DNA of 64,000 nt from Cytophagales bacterium (GTDB lineage Bacteria > Bacteroidota > Bacteroidia > Cytophagales > Cyclobacteriaceae), in assembly GCA_022360015.1 (NCBI GenBank), contig JAKSDQ010000007.1, positions 22,585 through 86,584 of the forward strand. Direction: 5' to 3'. A model generated the notes under the pieces. That model ran no database searches, was not told the origin of the DNA, and saw only the letters and a program-made list of their open reading frames with translations. The position numbers and the translations under genes are program-made. Positions within the stretch are counted from its first letter, which is position 1, and each line of letters begins with the position of its first letter. Positions 49,249 through 58,674 of the stretch are shown here, one piece after another.

Positions 49249-51677
49249 AAGCTTTATTTAAACATCTATTCTCTAAAAACTACGCCGGCCTGGGCGAAGT
49301 AAGCCTGAGACCACTCGATCTTGGGCATGATGTAGCCATGATCCATGACTGGGTTACGCAGGATTATGCAGTTTTTTGGGGTATGCAAGACTTTACCCTT
49401 GAGGATGTCAAGGAAGAATACAAGCGACTCGATGCCCCTGACCATTATCATGTCTTTATAGGACTGTGTAACGGAGCACCTGCTTTCCTGTTGGAGCGAT
49501 ACGATCCCCAAAAAGATTTGGTCAGCGATTATTATGAGGCTCAAAATTCAGACTGTGGGATACATGTTATTGTAGCACCGCCGGGTAAAAATAAGGTCAG
49601 AAATTTTACGTGGTATATGTTCAAGACCATTGCTGATTTCGTCTTTGAGGACACTGCTGTAGAAAGGATCCTGGTCGAGCCGGACATTCGAAATAAAAAG
49701 ATGTTTGCCATCTGTGAACGCATTGGCTTCCAACTGGATAAAGTGGTTGAATTGCCCCATAAAACCGCCCAACTGGCTTTCCTTAACAGGAAACGCTATC
49801 AACAATTTAAGTCATTACAAAAATTCAATAAAAGAAGTGCTATGAATACACTTGACAATACAGTTTCGCCACAACAAGCTGTTGTACACCTTCGGCCAGG
49901 CATCTGGGACCAGGCTAATGTACTGTTAATTAAAAAAGCCCTCTGTGAATTCAGCCATGAGCTACTCATTAAACCTGTCATCCAAGAAAAACTGGAAAAC
50001 GGCTGGAATGCTTACAAGGTTACTGCTGATGATGAAAGCATAAGCTATGTGTTCAATGCCAGGCCCTTGGCCATGCAACACCTCTGGATTGATCCCGCGT
50101 CGATCAGGAAGGTTGTTACCAATAAAGAGCAAACACCTGATGCCATACTGTTTATCAAAGAATTTAGAAAACAACTGGGCATAGACGCTGCCACGCTCGC
50201 TACCTACCTGGAAGAGGTCATAAGTACCTTACAGGGAAGTGTCTTTAAATTCACCAAAGGCAATCCGGCTTCGGAGGAGCTTGTGCATGCAGATTTCCAA
50301 ACTATCGAGCAATCCATGACAGAAGGACATCCCGGGTTTGTCGCTAACAATGGCCGTATTGGTTTCGATAGCGGGGATTATCGGTCTTATGCTCCTGAGG
50401 CAGGAAATTCGTTCTCACTGTTATGGCTCGCTGGCCATAAGGATCAAACTGTCTATGCAGCCATTGAAAAACTGCCGTACGAAAACCTGTTACAACAAGA
50501 GCTTGGCACCGCTACCATTAGTTCTTTTGAAGAGGTGATCCGTGATAAAGGTTTCGATCCGCAAGACTATTACTTTATTCCTATGCATCCGTGGCAGTGG
50601 TTTAACAAGCTGGCCCATATATTTGCCCCGGAGATTGCCAAAGGAAAGCTGGTATGCCTGGGCTATGGGCCTGACCAATACCTTGCGCAGCAATCGATCA
50701 GGACACTTTTCAACATTTCGAACCCTCATAAATTCTATACCAAAACAGCGCTTTCCATCTTGAACATGGGCTTTATGCGGGGGCTGCCTTTGTATTATCT
50801 GGGCACTGCACCTAAAATGGCAGTCTGGCTGGAGGGACTTCTTTACAATGATCCTTTTATCAAAGAAACCGGTTTTAGCATGCTCGGTGAAATTGCTTCG
50901 GTCAGTTATGAAAACCCGTACTTCGAAGAGTTTGGCCCGCATAACGATTACAATAAAATGCTCGCATCGCTTTGGCGTGAAAGCCCCATGGGGGCTATAA
51001 AAGAAACCCAGACTCCTATGACTATGGCTGCATTTCTCCATGTCGATCATGAGGGAAAAGCGCTGTTGACCGAGATCATCAAGGCCTCCGGGTTATCGAC
51101 AGATGATTGGTTGCGAAAGTACCTCAAGGCTTATCTAAGCCCGATAGTCCATTGCTTCTATCACTTTGATTTAGTGTTTATGCCTCATGGGGAGAATATT
51201 ATCATGGTAATGGAAAATCATGTACCCCGCAGTATATTATTGAAAGATATTACCGAAGAGGCGGCTATTCTCAACCCGGATGTGGAGCTTCCCGGACCGT
51301 TGAAAAGAATGTACGTGTCCGTACCTGAAGATGTTAAGCTGCTTTCGATATTTACAGACATTTTCGATGGTTTCTTCCGCTTTATGTCTCACCTGCTGGA
51401 AGAGCATGCCGGATACGCGGAAGAGAATTTCTGGAAGCTCGTGGCAGAGAACATTCATAACTACCAACGAAGATATCCTCAATTGACAGACAAGTTTGAT
51501 AGATACGATCTGTTCGCAGAAGATTTTCAACGCTCATGTCTCAACCGCTTGCAGTTGAATAACCATAAGCAAATGATCGATCTCGATGATCCGGTTGCCC
51601 TGCTTCAGTTCGCAGGCCGCCTGGGCAACCCGATCGCTCCCTTTAAAAAAGTGGCATCTGAAATAGTTGTATTGTAA
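49245..51677 (+). CDS. Fused N-acyltransferase and NIS siderophore synthetase (BibC-like)
   Basis: 810 residues. Residues 1-195 are a GNAT-type hydroxylamine acyltransferase (AlcB/DesC-like): GEVSLRPLDLGHD, YAVFWGMQDFTLE, RILVEPDIRNKKM. Residues about 200-810 are an IucA/IucC NIS synthetase with DFQTIEQSMTEGHPGFVANNGRIGF, MHPWQW, KTALSILNMGFMRGL and FMPHGENIIMVMENH. The ANNGR variant is typical of type C synthetases (DesD, AlcC, RhbF) that use succinyl or citryl half-acids. A Met at residue 200 aligns with the start of the second synthetase, so this looks like a fusion of two formerly separate genes. It should acylate the hydroxylamine and condense the products. The same fusion exists in BibC (bisucaberin). 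ATGA overlap with the MFS gene. Confidence 0.93.
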   Translation: MKALFKHLFSKNYAGLGEVSLRPLDLGHDVAMIHDWVTQDYAVFWGMQDFTLEDVKEEYKRLDAPDHYHVFIGLCNGAPAFLLERYDPQKDLVSDYYEAQNSDCGIHVIVAPPGKNKVRNFTWYMFKTIADFVFEDTAVERILVEPDIRNKKMFAICERIGFQLDKVVELPHKTAQLAFLNRKRYQQFKSLQKFNKRSAMNTLDNTVSPQQAVVHLRPGIWDQANVLLIKKALCEFSHELLIKPVIQEKLENGWNAYKVTADDESISYVFNARPLAMQHLWIDPASIRKVVTNKEQTPDAILFIKEFRKQLGIDAATLATYLEEVISTLQGSVFKFTKGNPASEELVHADFQTIEQSMTEGHPGFVANNGRIGFDSGDYRSYAPEAGNSFSLLWLAGHKDQTVYAAIEKLPYENLLQQELGTATISSFEEVIRDKGFDPQDYYFIPMHPWQWFNKLAHIFAPEIAKGKLVCLGYGPDQYLAQQSIRTLFNISNPHKFYTKTALSILNMGFMRGLPLYYLGTAPKMAVWLEGLLYNDPFIKETGFSMLGEIASVSYENPYFEEFGPHNDYNKMLASLWRESPMGAIKETQTPMTMAAFLHVDHEGKALLTEIIKASGLSTDDWLRKYLKAYLSPIVHCFYHFDLVFMPHGENIIMVMENHVPRSILLKDITEEAAILNPDVELPGPLKRMYVSVPEDVKLLSIFTDIFDGFFRFMSHLLEEHAGYAEENFWKLVAENIHNYQRRYPQLTDKFDRYDLFAEDFQRSCLNRLQLNNHKQMIDLDDPVALLQFAGRLGNPIAPFKKVASEIVVL

Positions 51678-52264
51678 TGCTTCGATTGTACACTGATTCA
51701 GCCGTTACCTTTGCAAAGCAGGTGCCTGGCTTAGGGGAAATCCGTTTGCGTCCGCTGGACCTGGAGAATGACATGCGCACCATCCATGGCTGGGTGATAC
51801 AACCGTATGCCGTCTATTGGGGTATGCAGGAGTTTTCCCTGGAGCAGGTGAAACAAGCCCATAAAGAGTTACTGACACGGGATCAATACGAGATTTACCT
51901 TGGACTGCTGAATGGTAACACCATCTTTATGATGGAGCGCTACAAAGCTTCGGAAGATATGATCGGTCAATTTTACGAGGTGCAACCCGGTGATTACGGC
52001 ATGCATATTCTCGTAGCTCCTGCCCAAAAACGAATCCCGGATTTTACATGGAATGTCTTCTCTGCCGTCATGGACTTTATGTTCAGTCACCCACACACCG
52101 ACCGCGTGGTAGTGGAGCCTGATGTCAGGAATGAGAAAATTCATGTCCTAAACAGGCGGGCAGGATTTCAATACCAGGGAAATATCAAACTGCCTGGCAA
52201 AACCGCTAGCCTTGCCTGGTGTACACGCGCTGATTATCTCGCCGCCTTAGAAAATTTGAAGTAA
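51677..52264 (+). CDS. Second N-acyltransferase (GNAT, siderophore)
   Basis: 195-residue GNAT protein clearly paralogous to the N-terminal domain of the preceding fusion: GEIRLRPLDLENDM, YAVYWGMQEFSLE, RVVVEPDVRNEKI and the final LPGKTASLAW align without large gaps. It acylates an N-hydroxyamine with acetyl- or succinyl-CoA. It overlaps the fusion gene (TAATG) and is separated from the next synthetase by a stop and 17 nt. Two acyltransferases in one pathway suggest two different acyl donors or two positions. Confidence 0.9.
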   Translation: MLRLYTDSAVTFAKQVPGLGEIRLRPLDLENDMRTIHGWVIQPYAVYWGMQEFSLEQVKQAHKELLTRDQYEIYLGLLNGNTIFMMERYKASEDMIGQFYEVQPGDYGMHILVAPAQKRIPDFTWNVFSAVMDFMFSHPHTDRVVVEPDVRNEKIHVLNRRAGFQYQGNIKLPGKTASLAWCTRADYLAALENLK

Positions 52265-52281
52265 CCCTGACCTGATCGAAG

Positions 52282-54087
52282 ATGGACACTTTACGAAAAC
52301 AGCCCGGACATTTAAAAGCGGCCATTTGGGAAAGGGTAAACAGGGCGCATATTCGCAAAGCGATCAGTGAGTTTGCTCATGAACTTATCATAAGACCTAT
52401 ACCCGTGCAGGCGCTAAGTGATGGCTGGGCAAAATATACTATGCCCACAGATAAGCCTGGAGTTACTTACCGGTTCCGGGCTGCCAGGCGTGCCTTGGAC
52501 CACTGGCATATTGATGTCCGGAGCATTAAAAAGCTGGATGGTAAGACAAAGCAACCTTTAGATGCTTTGGTATTTATCGTTGAGCTAAAAGAGACACTTG
52601 GCATTCCGGATGAAATGCTGCCAACCTACATGGAAGAAATAACAGGCACACTTAACAGTCTGGCTTATAAGGAGTATTATCATAACCTTAGCTCAGGTGA
52701 CCTGGTGACAGCAGATTTTCAAACTATCGAGCATGCCATGAAGGAAGGCCATCCCTGCTTCGTGGCTAACAACGGGCGCCTGGGATTCAGCGCCGAAGAA
52801 TACAAAAAATATGCTCCTGAGGCCGATCAGCCCTTCCGGATTACCTGGATAGCCGGTCATAAAAGTCGTGCGCAGTTTGCTTGTATCGAACAACTCAACT
52901 ATCGGGAAGTACTCGGGCAGGAATTGGGGCCCAAAAAGATTTTAGAATTTGAAAATACATTACGCTCACGAGGTCTGGATCCCCAGGATTTTATTTTTAT
53001 ACCTGTTCATCCGTGGCAGTGGAACAATAAGATAAGTCATGCTTTTTCCCCGGATATAGCCAATGAAAATATTGTCTTTCTGGGAGAATCATCAAGCCGA
53101 TATAGTGCTCAACAGTCCATACGCACGCTTTATAATCAAAGCGACCCTGCGAAGTTTTATGTAAAAACCTCCTTATCGATTTTAAACATGGGCTTTATGC
53201 GAGGTTTATCGCCTTATTATATGCAGAGCACTCCGGGTATTACCACCTGGATAAACGAATTACTGCAGGGTGATGAATACCTTAACAAAGTGGGGTTTGA
53301 AATGCTCAGTGAGGTGGCTACTGTAGGCTATAGAAATTTGTATTACGAACCACTGGGCAAAACCAAAGCGCACAACAAGATGCTTTCTGCCTTATGGCGG
53401 GAAAGTCCATTAACTAAGATTACTGAAGGGCAGCAGTTAATGACTATGGCTGCATTGCTTCATGTCGATAGCCCCGGAAAAGCATTGATGATCGAGATGA
53501 TCAGGGCTTCCGGGCTGACCTTCCGGGATTGGATACGTAGCTATCTTAATTGCTATCTCCGGCCCTTATTGCACTGCTTTTACAAATATGAGCTGGTTTT
53601 CATGCCTCACGGCGAAAACTTGATCCTGGTCATGGAAGGCCACATACCCGTCAAAGCCATTATGAAGGATATTACTGAAGAAGTAATTATATTTAATGAT
53701 CGCATAGAATTCTCCGGGGATGCCCGACGCCTTTACAAGGAGACATCGGACGAAATGAAATTATCGTACATTTTTACAGATATATTTGATGGCTTTTTCA
53801 GGTTTGTCTCTAACATACTGGTTGAATATGGCGGTTGTCCTGAAAGCTTATTCTGGGAACAGGTTGCTCACTGTATACACCATTACCGGGAAGAACACCC
53901 CGAACTGGCTGCACAATTTAAGCGGTATGATTTCTTTAAAGAGGAGTTTGGCAGGTGTTGTCTTAATCGATTACAACTTCAAAACACCAAAGAAATGTTG
54001 AACCTGGCCGACCCCATCGCAAGCTTGCAATGGGCAGGAATACTTAAGAATCCCATTGGCGAATTTAGAGAGAAATTGAAGGTATAA
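52282..54087 (+). CDS. Second NIS siderophore synthetase (type C-like)
   Basis: 601-residue IucA/IucC family synthetase, paralogous over its whole length to residues 200-810 of the fusion: DFQTIEHAMKEGHPCFVANNGRLGF, VHPWQW, KTSLSILNMGFMRGL, FMPHGENLILVMEGH. ATP-dependent, forms the amide bond between a carboxylate and a hydroxamate-bearing amine. Again the ANNGR motif rather than the type A/B HPxxK-R form, so no citrate-activating synthetase is evident. Last gene of the operon. It may catalyse another condensation, macrocyclisation or use a different chain. Confidence 0.92.
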   Translation: MDTLRKQPGHLKAAIWERVNRAHIRKAISEFAHELIIRPIPVQALSDGWAKYTMPTDKPGVTYRFRAARRALDHWHIDVRSIKKLDGKTKQPLDALVFIVELKETLGIPDEMLPTYMEEITGTLNSLAYKEYYHNLSSGDLVTADFQTIEHAMKEGHPCFVANNGRLGFSAEEYKKYAPEADQPFRITWIAGHKSRAQFACIEQLNYREVLGQELGPKKILEFENTLRSRGLDPQDFIFIPVHPWQWNNKISHAFSPDIANENIVFLGESSSRYSAQQSIRTLYNQSDPAKFYVKTSLSILNMGFMRGLSPYYMQSTPGITTWINELLQGDEYLNKVGFEMLSEVATVGYRNLYYEPLGKTKAHNKMLSALWRESPLTKITEGQQLMTMAALLHVDSPGKALMIEMIRASGLTFRDWIRSYLNCYLRPLLHCFYKYELVFMPHGENLILVMEGHIPVKAIMKDITEEVIIFNDRIEFSGDARRLYKETSDEMKLSYIFTDIFDGFFRFVSNILVEYGGCPESLFWEQVAHCIHHYREEHPELAAQFKRYDFFKEEFGRCCLNRLQLQNTKEMLNLADPIASLQWAGILKNPIGEFREKLKV

Positions 54088-54578
54088 TGATTGCGTGTCG
54101 AAAATCTAAAAATCGCCTGCCCGTAAAGGCTTTAAAAATATCGCTATGCAGGAGGCCGACAAACTTTTAGAAAAGCGTCATTATACCCTTGAGATAAACC
54201 AGATCAATACCTGGAAGAAGGAAAAACGGTGTTTACATTAAGTTTCAATTACAAATGTTAAAATAATGAACATCTGGGACAATACCATTGCAAATCTGTC
54301 AATTATAAAGGGGTGAAAAACCCGGACTTCAGCAGTAGTGCGCGTTATCAAGGAAAACTTTTTCTGGGAGATGGCCATTCGCGGCGTTTATTGCAAGGGC
54401 ATATGATAACAAACGTGAGGTTATTCATTGCGTTCCGGACGATAACAAGAAAACAACAAGGTAAACCAAAAACGCAATAAAAAGTAAAAAAAGAATTTTA
54501 GCCATAGACTTTGCCAGTGGGGGAGTGTACTCGTGCCGGTGGTTGCTTATGAATAAACCGTAATTGCTTATCCTGAAC
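54088..54578. other. Intergenic region after siderophore operon
   Basis: No intact gene. A 32-codon open stretch from 54146 (EADKLLEKRHYTLEINQIN) followed by frames without continuity looks like the leftover of a small exported protein. The right end is the 3' side of the AraC-type regulator. Confidence 0.35.
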
Positions 54579-55538
54579 TCAGGTATTTCGATAAACCTTT
54601 GGAGTAACACCGACTACTCTTTTAAAAGCTGCCGTAAAATGAGTAGGATTTTTGTATCCTATCAATTCTGAAATTTCAGTAATCGTTTTGTTGCTCATGG
54701 TAAGCAGTGTTTTGGCCTCTTTCATTTTTAAATCAGTCGAGTACTCGTTGATTGTAGTACCGAAAAGGCGTTTAAATTCTTTTTTAAGTGTATAGTCGTT
54801 TATGCCTACTTGCTTTGAAAGCTCCTTGATCGTGAATATCTTAGTAACATCTTTCTCAATGAGCGCAGCCACCTCGTATAGTTTTTTTGAAAGCGCATTA
54901 GCCTGGGGGGCATCCTTTAAGGTACAGAGTTGCAACGTCAGTAACTCTAGCACCTTCGACTTCAAAAATAATCGCTTGATAAGTCCATGTTGCTTATCCT
55001 GGATCATTTCGGCCAAAATATTTCGGGTTTTAGGACACATCGGTTTGGTACTATTCGGATGAAGGTCCTCGATCATAATTCCCTTTCCGGGAGGATATAA
55101 TTCTTGTAGCCTGTAATGTTTAACGAAGTCCGGACTTATCCTGATCCGCACCTCGCGAAAACACTTGTTGCAATTGTATTGTATGGTTGCTTTGGTATTC
55201 GTAAGATAAACCATATAACTTTCCTGGCTTTCAAAGACTAACACTTGCTTTTCACCCACCTCTATGATCTGCTCTCCTTCAATGAGGTAAGATAGATCCA
55301 GCCTCGGAGATGTCACATGACAAGCGGATTTCAGGTCCCGCTTCAAACAAGCATCTACCATACATACAACCAGCCCGTCAAACCAATAGGCTACCAGCTT
55401 CCCGGTGCCGAAATCCGGCAGGAAAGTATATTCTTTCTTTATCAAGCCATTGTTATTCTCTTTGTTTTTAATTTGTGTGTAAGGACATAATAAGCAATAT
55501 GGATTAAAGCCAACTTTCTCATTTTCTACTCCATACAT
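54579..55538 (-). CDS. AraC-family regulator (PchR-like)
   Basis: 319 residues. The C-terminal 100 residues hold the two AraC helix-turn-helix motifs (FTIKELSKQVGINDYTLKKEFKRLFG and ITEISELIGYKNPTHFTAAFKRVVG). The N-terminal domain (about 60-190) is effector-binding-like, with Cys residues at the start (CLLCPY) and in NCNKCF. PchR-type regulators in this setting respond to the ferric siderophore and activate uptake or synthesis genes. It is convergent with the siderophore operon and the nearest regulator. The target site is unknown. Confidence 0.85.
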   Translation of the reverse strand: MYGVENEKVGFNPYCLLCPYTQIKNKENNNGLIKKEYTFLPDFGTGKLVAYWFDGLVVCMVDACLKRDLKSACHVTSPRLDLSYLIEGEQIIEVGEKQVLVFESQESYMVYLTNTKATIQYNCNKCFREVRIRISPDFVKHYRLQELYPPGKGIMIEDLHPNSTKPMCPKTRNILAEMIQDKQHGLIKRLFLKSKVLELLTLQLCTLKDAPQANALSKKLYEVAALIEKDVTKIFTIKELSKQVGINDYTLKKEFKRLFGTTINEYSTDLKMKEAKTLLTMSNKTITEISELIGYKNPTHFTAAFKRVVGVTPKVYRNT

Positions 55539-55621
55539 AGCTAATCTTATTATCTTAATTTTTGGTTGATTTATTTACATAAAGCAGAGCTTAGCACTTC
55601 TCATAGCAGTTTTTTGGTTCT

Positions 55622-56029
55622 TTATAAATTTGATTTCATCCTTTTTTCGGGCCGTCCTGCCCCGCGTTTTAATGATAGTTTTGTCTTCGTAATCTTTACG
55701 CTTTCTGTCAAGCCCATAGAGCCGGTACCGGAAAGAAAGGCGCTTACCTCGCTCATCAAAGCAACGATGATTTTTCCCGGGAAACCACGCATGGCCCCGA
55801 CCTGTCTGTCATAATTTATGCGGACCACTTTCTCTGCCAGGCTTGCCTTTTTGTATTGGCCATGCATGCTGTGAGGATCGAATGCTTCGCCAGGATGCTG
55901 ATCAAAGAACCGGTCATCGAAACTGTAAAGAATTGGATAACCTCCGGGGTACTTATCCCCCGATATAGGTTGAACGCCCACGGAGGATGAGATTAATAGG
56001 AAGATCACCGGAAACGTGAATTGCTTCAT
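55622..56029 (-). CDS. Putative exported protein, possibly truncated
   Basis: Chosen start at 56029 gives 135 residues with a signal peptide (MKQFTFPVIFLLISSSVGVQ) and a segment with GGYPILYSFDDRFFDQHPG. The last 30 residues turn strongly basic (KITKTKLSLKRGAGRPEKR) and look unlike the rest, which suggests a truncated gene running into non-native sequence. Family not recognised. Repeat-free gap to the next gene on the right (56030-56381) has no supported feature. Confidence 0.4.
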   Translation of the reverse strand: MKQFTFPVIFLLISSSVGVQPISGDKYPGGYPILYSFDDRFFDQHPGEAFDPHSMHGQYKKASLAEKVVRINYDRQVGAMRGFPGKIIVALMSEVSAFLSGTGSMGLTESVKITKTKLSLKRGAGRPEKRMKSNL

Positions 56030-56381
56030 CTCAATCATTTGGATAGGTTGTAAATAGTACAAAGCTAATGCTAGGTGCAAGGTCGGTCAATTGCTATAAC
56101 TAGTGATTTTATGTCACTAGTTTGGTTAGATGAAAAGTACCTTTTCTATGGGTGTTTTATAGCGTTCCTCTCCTGAGAATGTTGCAAACGGACGTGACCT
56201 TTTATACCCCGTTTCAGGGGTATCACTGGCGGTAAAAACTGCTGATTTATCAATTCATGTGGCTGTCCACCACCCGGTTGGAAACGAGACCCGGAAGTTT
56301 GTTACGGAGTTCGTATATTCATTTTTAGCATTTGTTGGCACACGTCTACTCTGATTGTTTCTTGTTAATCCATTCGTCAAA

Positions 56382-56777
56382 TTAACGATAATCTCTAATA
56401 TCCGGATACCATTTTGGCTCAATTTCCTTTACTGCCTTCTTAAAAAGATCACCGGTGCCATAAATTTGATAAATTCTTTGTGTCTGCCAGAAAAAATATT
56501 CGTGCATGCCAATGTTTCTTTCAAATATTTCTCTGGCAGTTTCGTAGAACATACTTGCCCAAAACCTTTTCACTCCAATTTCAGGAAAATCTTCTTCTAT
56601 GTCAAAGCACATCCCCAAATAATAGTTTTCAATATATTTTTCCATCTTAACTACGTATTCGAGCTCATGTTCATTGGCCATTTTACGGGCGACTTCACTA
56701 ACAAAAGTAATAGTGCTATTAAACTGTCTATTGTTAAATACTATTTCGTGTTCCTTATAGAATATGAAACCAGCCAT
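56382..56777 (-). CDS. Hypothetical cytoplasmic protein
   Basis: 131 residues, mostly helical and aromatic-rich (MANEHELEYVVKMEKYIENYYLGMCFDIEEDF, FWASMFYETAREIFER). No signal or membrane segment. Size and acidic helices recall small immunity-type proteins of toxin systems, but no toxin gene is adjacent and I recognise no family. Isolated gene. Confidence 0.6.
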   Translation of the reverse strand: MAGFIFYKEHEIVFNNRQFNSTITFVSEVARKMANEHELEYVVKMEKYIENYYLGMCFDIEEDFPEIGVKRFWASMFYETAREIFERNIGMHEYFFWQTQRIYQIYGTGDLFKKAVKEIEPKWYPDIRDYR

Positions 56778-57133
56778 GGATTTTTTTAACGAAGTTATAA
56801 GAATTACCGTTTCGGGTGTGTGTCAACCATCGGCTATACACCCATTGTGGTGTATATATTTATTTTACCAAAATCCTATCTAATGGATTTTTGATAAAAT
56901 TCATATCGGTAACGGGCCTGTAAGTGTAGATTTCTATAGTCTTACGATTGAAGGTGTATAACTTTGTTATAATAAAGCAACAGTGTTTGACGCTTGCAGT
57001 TGCTCTTGCTAATCTGTAGCCCTGGGGGTTTTAATATCGGCCCTTATCGTGACAGGTTTGCAAAATATATTAATATTTTTGAGTATAAATTAGAAATTTT
57101 GTAATTTTCAGTAAGAATTTTTATCAAAACAGA
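56778..57133. other. AT-rich intergenic region
   Basis: No gene, repeat or clear motif. Several AT-rich tracts precede the small frame at 57134. Confidence 0.4.
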
Positions 57134-57301
57134 ATGAAGTGTTACTCACTACTTATAGTGATTGCAATTTCACTAATACTGGCGATTGATAGATTGTTAT
57201 GTCTCTTCTACATTTGTGTGGTTTGTAAGCAATATAAGGATAATGAGCGGCATACTAATCCTATTTTTGCAGGAACCCTTAAATATGAATTGCTAAATTA
57301 A
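57134..57301 (+). CDS. Possible small membrane peptide
   Basis: 55-codon frame: MKCYSLLIVIAISLILAIDR gives one hydrophobic helix or signal, followed by a Cys-containing LCLFYICVVCK stretch and a polar tail. It ends 9 nt before the DoxX gene. No family is recognised, so it may be chance or a leader-type peptide. Confidence 0.3.
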   Translation: MKCYSLLIVIAISLILAIDRLLCLFYICVVCKQYKDNERHTNPIFAGTLKYELLN

Positions 57302-57310
57302 TTTCAAGCA

Positions 57311-57745
57311 ATGCAAATGTTTAAAATAGCGATTGTCATTCTACGTCTGGGCTTGGGAGGTCTGTTCATTTACGCCGGTGTACAAAAGTTCATTCCTAAA
57401 CCACCTAGGCCACAAACAGAAATGTCAGCCGATTTGCCCGATTCTGTAGTAAAAATAAAAGCCTACATTCAGGGTTTGAAGCAGACAGGATACTTCTGGC
57501 CCCTGCTTGGAGCGGTAGAGTTCGTTTCCGGCGCTTTATTGATAAGCCAGTACCTTGCATTGCTCGGCGCTGTATTTTTGATGCCGGTGACCTTAAACAT
57601 TTTTTTATTCCACCTCTTTCTAAAACCGCATGAAACAGATGATTTGATTTTGACAGCGCTTTATCTGTTAGCCAACATGGCAATCATAGCCTGGCATTAC
57701 CCATCTCTTAAAGCAACTTTTCTAAATTTTAAAACCATATACTGA
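57311..57745 (+). CDS. DoxX-family membrane protein
   Basis: 144 residues, four predicted helices, DoxX-like. The first helix has LRLGLGGLFIYAGVQKFIP, the second GAVEFVSGALLISQYLALLGAVFLMPVTLNIFLFH, as in the family. Function poorly known; relatives take part in redox or sulphur metabolism or antibiotic tolerance. It overlaps the DUF6607 gene by one base (TGATG), so the two are translated together. Confidence 0.85.
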   Translation: MQMFKIAIVILRLGLGGLFIYAGVQKFIPKPPRPQTEMSADLPDSVVKIKAYIQGLKQTGYFWPLLGAVEFVSGALLISQYLALLGAVFLMPVTLNIFLFHLFLKPHETDDLILTALYLLANMAIIAWHYPSLKATFLNFKTIY

Positions 57746-58674
57746 TGAAGACTCTATTGTTGATAGTGTTTTGCCTGACGTTAGGGACCGTGTACGCGCA
57801 AAAAAAGAAAAAGCAAGACATAGAAGCGATTAAGGCTATGTGTGGCTGCTATGATGTTTCCTTCAATTTTTCTGAGACATTTGCAGCAGAAAAGGATTAT
57901 GAGTTTCATGATAACTACCATTCTGGCGCCCTGGAATACGTTTTTCCTGTAGAAGAAACCAAAAATAAAATCGTACTGCAACACCTGTTGGTCATAGGAG
58001 ATAGCATGATTATCAAGCATTGGCGGCAAGACTGGCTTTATGAGAATACCGATTTTCATGTTTTTTATAAAGACAACACCTGGAAATACGATCGCAAAAC
58101 TCCGGATGCTGTTAAGGGACAATGGACGCAAAAGGTTTATCAGGTAGACGACAGCCCTCGTTACGAAGGTTCATCTTCGTGGGTGCACGTAGATGGCCGC
58201 AGCTATTGGGAAAATACTGCTGATGCCCCACTGCCAAGAAGAGAATTCAGTAAGCGCAGCGACTATAACGTAATGGAACGAAGGAACCGTCATGAAATTA
58301 CAGATTACGGCTGGGTACATGAGCAGGACAATGGTAAAGTAGTCAGGCAAGGTTCTGACAAAGTCATAGCCAGGGAGAAAGGATGGAATACTTATACGAA
58401 AACAGAAGAAAATAAATGTCAACCGGCCAAAGATTGGTGGCAGGAAAAACAAGCTTATTGGAATGATGTGCGTAAGGTTTGGGATGAGTTATTTGCTGTC
58501 AAAAAAACGCTCGAATTTGAGAAAAAAATTGATGGCAAGGTCTTGTTCATGAAGCTGTTTGCACTGGAAGATGAAATGCTGCAAGGTGATTACGACAGTA
58601 CTGCCTCCATAGCAAAAATCAAGGCCACGATCAACGCCTATCTAAAAGGTGATGTGGCACTGGTAACTAATTAA
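57745..58674 (+). CDS. DUF6607 exported protein
   Basis: 309 residues with a signal peptide (about 1-18, ending VYAQ). The mature start MCGCYDVSFNFSETF and the Trp-rich middle (HWRQDWLYENTDFHVFY, KGQWTQKVYQVDDSPRYEG) are characteristic of DUF6607 proteins of Bacteroidota, which are often near TonB-dependent or iron-related genes. Biochemical role unknown. Coupled to the DoxX gene. No receptor gene remains beside it in this window. Confidence 0.85.
   Translation: MKTLLLIVFCLTLGTVYAQKKKKQDIEAIKAMCGCYDVSFNFSETFAAEKDYEFHDNYHSGALEYVFPVEETKNKIVLQHLLVIGDSMIIKHWRQDWLYENTDFHVFYKDNTWKYDRKTPDAVKGQWTQKVYQVDDSPRYEGSSSWVHVDGRSYWENTADAPLPRREFSKRSDYNVMERRNRHEITDYGWVHEQDNGKVVRQGSDKVIAREKGWNTYTKTEENKCQPAKDWWQEKQAYWNDVRKVWDELFAVKKTLEFEKKIDGKVLFMKLFALEDEMLQGDYDSTASIAKIKATINAYLKGDVALVTN

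Noticed and set aside
51677..54087. Split acyltransferase/synthetase pair as a pseudogene of the fusion
   Set aside because: Both frames are complete, have proper starts, keep all motifs and are translationally coupled, so they look functional.
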